Shown: piece after piece, positions 1-6,152 of the stretch
Position numbering within the stretch: position 1 is the stretch's first letter
Layout of the letters: every line of letters starts with the position of its first letter
Assembly: GCA_001797815.1 (NCBI GenBank)
Contig: MGQK01000102.1
Location: 6,631-12,782, forward strand
Length of the DNA stretch: 6,152 nucleotides
Origin: Deltaproteobacteria bacterium RBG_13_61_14
GTDB lineage: Bacteria > RBG-13-61-14
Reading direction: 5' to 3'
Translations under genes and position numbers: made by a program
Notes under the pieces: generated by a model
The model's input: only the letters and a program-made list of their open reading frames with translations
Database searches by the model: none
What the model was told of the DNA's origin: nothing

Positions 1-1286
<1,286 letters not shown>

Positions 1287-1290
1287 TGGA

Positions 1291-1318
1291 CAGTGCACGG
1301 TGCACAGTGCACAGTGAT
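1291..1318. repeat. 7-bp tandem repeat, unit CAGTGCA, in the gyrB-def gap
   Basis: Four consecutive heptads can be read directly: CAGTGCA, CGGTGCA, CAGTGCA, CAGTGAT. Each unit junction creates GTGCAC, which is its own reverse complement, so the array can pair with itself in several registers. It fills most of the 41-bp gap between the gyrB stop and the GTG start of def. No T-tract follows, so it is not a convincing intrinsic terminator. Its function is unknown. Confidence 0.8.
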
Positions 1319-1327
1319 TGAGGCAGC

Positions 1328-1831
1328 GTGTCCCTCCTGGAAATTGTCACCTTTCCTCATCCCGCGCTCAAGACCAAAGCGGACGAAGTTAAGAGTGTAA
1401 ACCCGGACCTGGAGCGGCTGGCCCGGGACCTGGCCGAGACCATGTATCACGCGCCGGGCATCGGCTTGGCCGCGAACCAGGTGGGCGTGCTCCAGCAGGT
1501 GGCGGTGGTGGACGTCTCCGGCCCGGAAGAGGCCAAGAACCTGGTGGTGCTGGTCAATCCCCGGATCGTAGAGGCCGAGGAACGCGAAGCGCTGGAAGAG
1601 GGCTGCCTGAGTGTGCCCGGTTATCGGGCCGAGGTCGAGCGCGCGGCCAGGATAACGGTGCGGGCCAAGAACCTGAAGGGCGCGGACATAGAAATTCATG
1701 CTGAAGGCCTTTTCGCCCGGGCGCTCCAGCACGAGATTGACCACCTCCAGGGCAAACTCTTCTTGGATCGCATCGGCCGACTCAAGCGCAGCCAGATCAT
1801 CCGGGAGATAAAGAAGAAGAAAATGAGTTAA
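1328..1831 (+). CDS. def: Peptide deformylase
   Basis: Peptide deformylase is a cytoplasmic metalloenzyme that removes the N-formyl group from the initiator methionine of nascent proteins. The 167-residue product has the normal family length and all three signature motifs in order: GIGLAANQ at 44-51, EGCLS at 91-95 with metal ligand Cys93, and HEIDH at 135-139 with metal ligands His135 and His139 and catalytic Glu136. The C-terminus is a short lysine-rich tail. The GTG start is forced: an in-frame TGA lies at 1319-1321 with no other start codon between, and translation from GTG gives the usual N-terminus. The Shine-Dalgarno sequence is weak and close (GAGG at 1320-1323). No promoter is evident in the 41-bp gap, so co-transcription with gyrB is likely (inference). 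In many genomes def sits next to fmt, which is not seen here. Confidence 0.96.
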   Translation: MSLLEIVTFPHPALKTKADEVKSVNPDLERLARDLAETMYHAPGIGLAANQVGVLQQVAVVDVSGPEEAKNLVVLVNPRIVEAEEREALEEGCLSVPGYRAEVERAARITVRAKNLKGADIEIHAEGLFARALQHEIDHLQGKLFLDRIGRLKRSQIIREIKKKKMS

Positions 1832-1840
1832 CCGCCCAGG

Positions 1841-1868
1841 CACCAAGGCACGAAGCGGAGAAGAAAGT
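1841..1868. repeat. Imperfect 8-bp tandem repeat, unit GGCACSAA, downstream of def
   Basis: Starting about 9 bp after the def stop, the sequence reads GGCACCAA, GGCACGAA, then the degraded units GCGGAGAA and GAAAG. The first two octads differ at one base; the later ones are only weakly related. Similar ACCAAGGCACGAAG-like strings occur, from memory, as dispersed intergenic repeats in several GC-rich bacterial lineages, but this was not searched. The rest of the gap to about 1980 shows no convincing gene or RNA. Confidence 0.5.
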
Positions 1869-1995
1869 CTTACCTAACCCTGCCGCCACAAGACCCGCGC
1901 CACCAAGGCCACCGCCATCAGGATCAGGAAAACCCCGAAGGCCCTTACCGGACGTCAAGGCGCACCCGCGCCCTCTTTCCCTGGCTCGACTTTTG

Positions 1996-2004
1996 TGCTA
2001 TGGA
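1996..2004 (+). promoter_or_regulatory. Candidate extended -10 promoter element for the mutase gene
   Basis: TGC at 1996-1998 runs directly into TATGGA at 1999-2004, an extended -10-like element. The -35 region at the standard 17-bp spacing (TTTCCC, 1976-1981) is poor. The hexamer begins 53 bp before the ATG at 2052, the same distance as the stronger promoter of the symporter gene. A TCGACTT box at 1986-1992 resembles the symporter -35 but is 10 bp too close to act as a normal -35. Confidence 0.35.
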
Positions 2005-2051
2005 ATAAGGAAGATCAAGAGAAGTGCCGGCCTTAGTCAAGGGAGGTTGTC

Positions 2052-3698
2052 ATGGGAGAAAATGAAAAAAAGGCTTGGGAAGAGCGCACGCTCAAGAAAT
2101 TTCTGGAGAAAAACCCGGAGCGGAAGAAACGTTTCGAAACCACGGCCGGGATCGAGATCGAGCGGCTTTATACGCCCTTCGACCTGGACTATCACCGGCA
2201 GCTCAGCTATCCGGGCGAGTATCCCTTCACCCGGGGCGTCCAGCCCACCATGTATCGGGGCCGGCTCTGGACCATGCGCCAGTATGCCGGCTTCGGCACC
2301 GCCGAGGAGAGTAACCGTCGCTACAAGTATCTCCTGGAGCAGGGCCAGACCGGGCTTTCCATCGCCTTCGACCTGCCCACCCAGATGGGCTACGACTCCG
2401 ACCACGTGATGGCCCGGGGCGAGGTGGGGCGGGTCGGCGTGGCCATCGCTTCGCTCCAGGACATGGAGATGCTCTTTGACGGCATCCCGCTCTCTAAGGT
2501 CTCCACCTCCATGACCATCAACTCCACCGCGGCCATCCTGCTCTCCTTTTACCTGGCCCTGGCCGAGAATCAGGGCGTGGCCTGGGACAAGCTCAACGGC
2601 ACCATCCAGAACGACATCCTCAAGGAATACGTGGCCCGCGGCACCTACATCTACCCGCCCCGGCCCTCGATGCGGATCGTCACCGACATCTTCGGCTTTT
2701 GCAAAGACAACGTGCCGAATTGGAACACGATCAGCATTTCCGGCTACCACATGCGGGAGGCCGGGTGCACCGCGACGCAGGAGGTGGCCTTCACCCTGGC
2801 CGACGGCATCGCCTACGTGGAGGCGGCGGTCTCGGCCGGGCTCAAGGTGGACGATTTCGGCGGGAGGCTCAGCTTCTTCTTCGGGGTGCACAACAACTTC
2901 CTGGAAGAGGTGGCCAAGTTCCGGGCGGCGCGCCGGATGTGGGCCCGAATCATGAAGGAGCGCTTTGGGGCGAAGAACCCGCGGGCGATGATGCTCCGCT
3001 TCCATTCCCAGACCGCGGGCTGCACCCTCACCGCCCAGCAGCCCCGCAACAACCTGGTCCGGATCACGCTCCAGGCGCTGGCCGCGGTCCTGGGCGGCAC
3101 CCAGTCGCTGCACACCAATTCCTTTGACGAGGCGCTGGCGCTGCCGACCGAGGAGGCGGTGATGCTGGCGCTACGCACCCAGCAGATTATCGCGGAGGAG
3201 AGCGGGGTGGCGGAGACGATTGACCCGCTGGCCGGCTCCTATCTGATCGAGCGGCTGACCGACCAGATCGAAGCCGGGGCGGAGGAGTATATCAAAAAGA
3301 TTGACCAGGTCGGCGGCGCGGTGGCGGCGATCGAGCAGGGCTTTCCCCAAAAAGAGATCCAGAACTCGGCCTACCGCTACCAGATGGAGGTGGAGGCCGA
3401 GGAACGGATCGTGGTGGGTCTGAACAAGTATCGGATGGAAGAGCCGGCCTATGCCGACATCCTGCGGATAGACCCGGCGCTGGAGCGGCAGCAGTGCGCG
3501 CGCTTGGACCGGCTGCGGGAAGAGCGGGACCGGAAAAAGGTGGACGCGGCCCTTTCCGCTTTAGGGGCCGGGGCGAGAGGCCCGGCTAACCTGATGCCTT
3601 TGATCCTGGACGCGGTCCGGGCCTACGCGACGCTGGGCGAGGTGGCGGTGACGCTGCGCGAGGCGTTCGGCAAGCACCGGGAGATCCTGGTGGTGTGA
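2052..3698 (+). CDS. Methylmalonyl-CoA mutase, catalytic (large/alpha) subunit, two-subunit type
   Basis: This is the substrate-binding TIM-barrel subunit of an adenosylcobalamin-dependent mutase that interconverts (R)-methylmalonyl-CoA and succinyl-CoA. It is 548 residues, the length of the split form, and ends without the B12-binding domain (no DxHxxG motif), so it needs a separate small subunit. The N-terminal 40 residues are charged; PGEYPFTRG lies at 54-62 and [16 protein letters not shown] at 66-81. Residues equivalent to those of the Propionibacterium enzyme are present: Tyr78 (its Tyr89) and Arg196 (its Arg207), which hold the substrate carboxylate, His233 (its His244) in SGYH, and Gln186 in TIQND. 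Isobutyryl-CoA mutases have Phe and Gln at the first two sites, so methylmalonyl-CoA is the likely substrate; a closely related acyl-CoA mutase is the alternative. GGGAGG at 2041-2046 supports the ATG. It appears to be a single-gene unit. Confidence 0.94.
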   Translation: MGENEKKAWEERTLKKFLEKNPERKKRFETTAGIEIERLYTPFDLDYHRQLSYPGEYPFTRGVQPTMYRGRLWTMRQYAGFGTAEESNRRYKYLLEQGQTGLSIAFDLPTQMGYDSDHVMARGEVGRVGVAIASLQDMEMLFDGIPLSKVSTSMTINSTAAILLSFYLALAENQGVAWDKLNGTIQNDILKEYVARGTYIYPPRPSMRIVTDIFGFCKDNVPNWNTISISGYHMREAGCTATQEVAFTLADGIAYVEAAVSAGLKVDDFGGRLSFFFGVHNNFLEEVAKFRAARRMWARIMKERFGAKNPRAMMLRFHSQTAGCTLTAQQPRNNLVRITLQALAAVLGGTQSLHTNSFDEALALPTEEAVMLALRTQQIIAEESGVAETIDPLAGSYLIERLTDQIEAGAEEYIKKIDQVGGAVAAIEQGFPQKEIQNSAYRYQMEVEAEERIVVGLNKYRMEEPAYADILRIDPALERQQCARLDRLREERDRKKVDAALSALGAGARGPANLMPLILDAVRAYATLGEVAVTLREAFGKHREILVV

Positions 3699-3702
3699 GG
3701 AG

Positions 3703-3783
3703 AGGCCTTAGACGTTAGGCATTAGCCTTAATATGCATAACTGATTAAACGGCCTGAAGCCTGAAGTCTAAAGCCTAACGCCT
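3703..3783. repeat. Inverted heptad repeats (GCCTAAN-type) between the mutase and symporter genes
   Basis: The right half reads as near-tandem heptads from 3752: GCCTGAA, GCCTGAA, GTCTAAA, GCCTAAC, GCC, with one overlap-free 7-bp period. The left half, from about 3703, carries the same kind of heptad on the opposite strand. As a result 3713-3729 (CGTTAGGCATTAGCCTT) can pair with 3764-3780 at 15 of 17 positions, leaving a 34-base loop that contains an AT-rich stretch. The stem is not followed by a T-run, so an ordinary intrinsic terminator is not supported, although the structure could still help end mutase transcription. Confidence 0.75.
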
Positions 3784-3793
3784 TCCCCAGCGC

Positions 3794-3822
3794 TTGACTT
3801 CCCGGAGGGCCTTTGCTATGTA
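3794..3822 (+). promoter_or_regulatory. Sigma70-type promoter for the symporter operon
   Basis: TTGACT at 3794-3799 is separated by exactly 17 bp from TATGTA at 3817-3822, with TGC directly before the -10 (extended -10). Transcription would begin near 3829-3830, giving a leader of about 40 bases containing the GAGGAG ribosome binding site at 3858-3863. This is the best promoter match in the window and lies just downstream of the inverted heptad repeat. Confidence 0.65.
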
Positions 3823-3869
3823 AACGGGTCAAGTTTCAAGACCGAGCGCTTTCCGCCGAGGAGTAAGAA

Positions 3870-5699
3870 ATGATCGAGTTCACCACGCTGGATTGGACGT
3901 GGACCGGCCTGTTCCTGATCTTGATGATCGGCTGCGGCGTGCTCTTCTACCGGCTGGGCAAGCGCAGCGAGTCCGACTTTTTCCTGGCCGGCCGGGGTCT
4001 CCCCTGGTGGCTCCCCGCCACCTCGGTCTATGCCACCCACACCGCCACCGACACGCCGATCTGGGTCACCGGCGTCATTTACCAGTATGGCATGCGCGGG
4101 ATGTGGTTCCCCTTCTTCTCCGCCTGGTGCGCGGTCAGCGCCTTTGTTTCCACCCGCATCTTCCGCCGGAGCATGGCCATGAGCATGGCCGAGTGGCAGA
4201 GCCTGCGCTACAGCGGCATGGGTTCCGAGCTCTTGCGCGGCTGGCTGGCCGGCTGGCAGACCTTCATGAACATGTTCGTGCTCGCCTGGGTGGGCGCGGC
4301 CATGGGCAAAGTTTGCATGTATCTCTTCGGCTGGCCCCACTGGTTCGGGATCGTGTTCTTCTCCGCCATCTGCGCCATCTACGTGCTCACCGCCGGCTAC
4401 TGGGGCGTGATCATGGCCGACTTCCAGCAGGGCGTGATCGCCTTCCTGGTCATCACCTTGGTCTGCCTGTGGGGCATTGATACCGCGGGCGGCCCCACGG
4501 CCATCGTTACCAAGCTCCAGGACATGGGCCAGTCCTGGCGCCTCAACCCTTTCTATTTCGACGACCAGTTCCCCTTTGCCCAATGGATCACCCTCTTCAT
4601 CATGGCCACCGTGGGTGGTCTCGGGATGGGGAACTTCATTGACTGGTATCCCGAGGCCCAGCGCATCCAGTCGGCCAACACCGTGCGGGCCGCGGCCTAT
4701 AGCATCTGGGGCGGCAGTTTCCTGGTCATGATCCGCAATTCCTTCTGGGCCGTGGCCATCCTCGGCTTCTTCGTCCTCTTCCCCCAGATCGCGGCTCCCC
4801 ACGAATACGAGATGGGATGGTTCCGGATCGGCTTCGAATACATGCCCATGGGCATGATGGGCATCTTCTTCGCCGCCATCATCGCTATCCACCTCTCCAC
4901 CATCTCCACCCACCTCAACCTGGGCGCGCTTTACGCCACCCGCGACCTTTACCACCATTACCTCAACCCCCAGGCCTCAGAAGAGCGCCTGGTCTGGGTC
5001 GGCCGCGTCAATACTTTCCTCCTGCTGATCGGCTCCTTTGTCCTGGGCCTGACCATGAAGAACATCACCGAGTGGCTGATCTTCGCGCTCTGGCTCCAGG
5101 CCGCCGGGATCTGGGTGCCCAGCATCCTCCAGGTGGTCTGGTGGCGGTTCAACTCCTGGGGCTACCTGAGCTCCTGGATCGCCAACCTGGTCATGAGCTG
5201 GCTGGTGGTGTTCGTGCTGCCGGCGTTCAAGCTCATTCCCGAGCTTCCCGACTATCAGCAATTCTGGATGCTGGCGATCCTGGTCGCGGTGGTTTACTTT
5301 CCCATCACCCTTCTCACCAAACCGGATAACCTGGACAACCTGGTCCGCTATTATGTCCAGGCGCGGCCCTGGGGATGGTGGGGACCGGTGCGGGCCGAGG
5401 CCATCCGCCGCGGCCTGATCCGGGAAGACGAGCCCAAGGAATGGTCCTGGCACGAACTGGTGGCCAGCCTGCTTTCCGTGGGCTCATACCTGTTCGTGGC
5501 TATCGGCGTTGCCGGTTCCCTGCTCTTGCTCACCTGGGGCTACCTGGCGCTTTTAGTCGGGATTGTCTGCACCGGGCTGATGTTCGCGGTGATTGATCCC
5601 AAGCTCAAGCGCTTGAGCCAGGTCTTTGCCGGCCGGCAGCAGGAGTTCCTGGACCAGGTGGAACGGATTTCGCGGTGGGAGGCGAATCATGAACCTTGA
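3870..5699 (+). CDS. Sodium:solute symporter family (SSS/SLC5) transporter
   Basis: This inner-membrane protein of 609 residues is expected to couple uptake of an unidentified solute to sodium entry. It shows about 14-15 hydrophobic segments, longer than PutP (about 500 residues), the extra length lying at the C-terminus (segments near 529-575). Family features include the early FFLAGRGLPWW at 37-47 followed by the broken first helix with ATDTPIWVTG at 59-68, MADFQQGVIAF at 182-192, and HLSTISTHLN at 341-350, where Ser343/Thr344 fit the Na2-site Ser-Thr pair of PutP. RYSG at 113-116 and the ATDTP motif recall, from memory, an SSS subgroup with an ADTPxxVTG motif common in Bacteroidetes and related bacteria. 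A tryptophan-rich cytoplasmic-looking stretch lies at 494-526. GAGGAG at 3858-3863 supports the ATG. The final 11 bp overlap the next gene. Substrate is not predictable; an organic acid would be a guess. Confidence 0.9.
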   Translation: MIEFTTLDWTWTGLFLILMIGCGVLFYRLGKRSESDFFLAGRGLPWWLPATSVYATHTATDTPIWVTGVIYQYGMRGMWFPFFSAWCAVSAFVSTRIFRRSMAMSMAEWQSLRYSGMGSELLRGWLAGWQTFMNMFVLAWVGAAMGKVCMYLFGWPHWFGIVFFSAICAIYVLTAGYWGVIMADFQQGVIAFLVITLVCLWGIDTAGGPTAIVTKLQDMGQSWRLNPFYFDDQFPFAQWITLFIMATVGGLGMGNFIDWYPEAQRIQSANTVRAAAYSIWGGSFLVMIRNSFWAVAILGFFVLFPQIAAPHEYEMGWFRIGFEYMPMGMMGIFFAAIIAIHLSTISTHLNLGALYATRDLYHHYLNPQASEERLVWVGRVNTFLLLIGSFVLGLTMKNITEWLIFALWLQAAGIWVPSILQVVWWRFNSWGYLSSWIANLVMSWLVVFVLPAFKLIPELPDYQQFWMLAILVAVVYFPITLLTKPDNLDNLVRYYVQARPWGWWGPVRAEAIRRGLIREDEPKEWSWHELVASLLSVGSYLFVAIGVAGSLLLLTWGYLALLVGIVCTGLMFAVIDPKLKRLSQVFAGRQQEFLDQVERISRWEANHEP

Positions 5700-6093
5700 T
5701 TTCGAAGCGATCGGCAAGCTGCTGGGAATGGTCATGGCCTACGGGGTCAGTTCCCTGGGCCTGCTCCTGGCTTATCTGAACTACCGAAAACGGGTGGTCA
5801 AAGCCGAAAAGGCATTCAGCCCCTTGGCCCTGGGCTTGACCTTGAGCATCGGGACCGTTTTGCTGGCCGCCCTGGGCTTCGCGGTATTCGTCCTCACCAA
5901 GCTGCCCCCGGAAATCGAGAAAAAACTTTTTATCGGGCATGCGGGCGCGTTACAAGGGTCCTTCCTCTCCGAGATCGGCATACCTTTAGGCATTCTGATT
6001 TTTTCTTTTATCATCACCTGGCTCCTCTATCGGCGCTTTGCCGGCCGGCACCACGCCGAGCACGCGCACCAGCCCAGCCCGCCCACAGCCTGA
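5689..6093 (+). CDS. Small three-helix membrane protein, possibly an accessory partner of the symporter
   Basis: I do not recognise the family. The 134-residue product has three strongly hydrophobic segments at about 8-32, 44-69 and 96-116, a basic loop after the first (NYRKRVVKAEK, 31-41), a loop at 71-94 with a short charged part, and a cytosol-like hydrophilic tail containing HHAEHAH at 121-127. The ATG at 5689 is preferred over an in-frame ATG at 5626 because GGGAGG lies at 5677-5682 with ideal spacing, and the longer form would add 21 arginine- and tryptophan-rich residues that read like out-of-frame symporter sequence. The start lies inside the symporter gene (11-bp overlap), implying translational coupling. 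Small membrane partners encoded next to SSS transporters are known (for example YjcH beside ActP), but this protein is longer and downstream, so an accessory role is inference. Confidence 0.85.
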   Translation: MNLDFEAIGKLLGMVMAYGVSSLGLLLAYLNYRKRVVKAEKAFSPLALGLTLSIGTVLLAALGFAVFVLTKLPPEIEKKLFIGHAGALQGSFLSEIGIPLGILIFSFIITWLLYRRFAGRHHAEHAHQPSPPTA

Positions 6094-6102
6094 GGTGAGA
6101 CC

Positions 6103-6152
6103 GTGAAAAACGCGACCCTGGCCACCGTCCTCAGCCTGCTCCTGCCCGGCAT
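6103..6152 (+). CDS. Start of a membrane or exported protein (3' end outside window)
   Basis: A GTG at 6103 opens a frame of 16 full codons to the window edge, reading MKNATLATVLSLLLPG. GAGGTG at 6092-6097, overlapping the preceding stop codon, gives a good ribosome binding site five bases before the GTG, and the gap to the upstream gene is only 9 bp, so it belongs to the symporter operon. The basic start followed by a hydrophobic run could be a signal peptide or first membrane helix. The LSLLLPG pattern is reminiscent of the N-terminus of TM2-domain and related small membrane proteins (often LSFLLPGLGQ), but 16 residues are too few to assign a family. Confidence 0.65.
   Translation, partial: MKNATLATVLSLLLPG

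Noticed and set aside
1291-1318. CRISPR-like or attachment-site repeat
   Set aside because: Units are 7 bp with no spacers, and no cas genes, integrase or tRNA are nearby.
2037-3113. Long minus-strand open frame (358 codons) opposite the mutase gene
   Set aside because: It is antisense to a well-supported gene with conserved catalytic residues. Its product is rich in His, Gly and Arg in the way expected from reading GC-rich third positions backwards, and no ribosome binding site or family motif was seen.
3713-3780. Intrinsic terminator for the mutase gene
   Set aside because: The 15-of-17 stem has a 34-base loop and is followed by GCCTTCCCC, with no T-run. The arms are better explained as repeat units in opposite orientation.
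3816-4958. Long minus-strand open frame (380 codons) opposite the symporter gene
   Set aside because: The product is an acidic, His/Gly/Glu-rich composition typical of the antisense of a membrane-protein gene, with no recognisable domain. The + strand symporter explains the sequence.
5626-5688. Longer N-terminus for the small membrane protein, starting at the ATG at 5626
   Set aside because: The added 21 residues read like out-of-frame symporter sequence, and a near-perfect Shine-Dalgarno sequence sits correctly before the ATG at 5689.

Overview
The window is GC-rich DNA (roughly 60% or a little more) from a bacterium with densely packed genes, all on the + strand. GyrB has the long insertion in its C-terminal half that is typical of Gram-negative-type gyrase. 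Together with a stand-alone methylmalonyl-CoA mutase catalytic subunit, an SSS-family symporter and short-period tandem repeats in every larger gap, this suggests a Gram-negative lineage of the deltaproteobacterial, planctomycete or candidate-phylum kind. The phylum cannot be fixed from this sequence alone. Nothing looks like a prophage, transposon, CRISPR array or RNA gene.

Layout. Positions 1-1286 hold the C-terminal 427 codons of gyrB, cut by the window edge. A 41-bp gap made mostly of a 7-bp tandem repeat leads into def (peptide deformylase, 1328-1831, GTG start). A 220-bp gap (1832-2051) begins with an imperfect 8-bp repeat and ends with a candidate promoter. It is followed by the catalytic subunit of methylmalonyl-CoA mutase (2052-3698), which has no cobalamin-binding domain. 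A 171-bp gap (3699-3869) contains heptad repeats in inverted orientation and then a good sigma70-type promoter. That promoter precedes a three-gene run: an SSS-type sodium:solute symporter (3870-5699), a small three-helix membrane protein overlapping its end by 11 bp (5689-6093), and the first 16 codons of another probable membrane or exported protein (6103 to the window end).

Functionally, gyrB and def are housekeeping genes. The mutase links propionyl-CoA/methylmalonyl-CoA with succinyl-CoA and needs a separate B12-binding subunit encoded elsewhere. The symporter and its overlapping small partner look like one transport operon. The substrate cannot be read from the sequence, and any link to the mutase is only adjacency.

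No clearly new system is visible. The items most worth a second look are the small protein translationally coupled to the symporter, the three unrelated-looking short-period repeat arrays in three successive gaps, and two candidate promoters that share a TGCTATG box at the same distance from their start codons.
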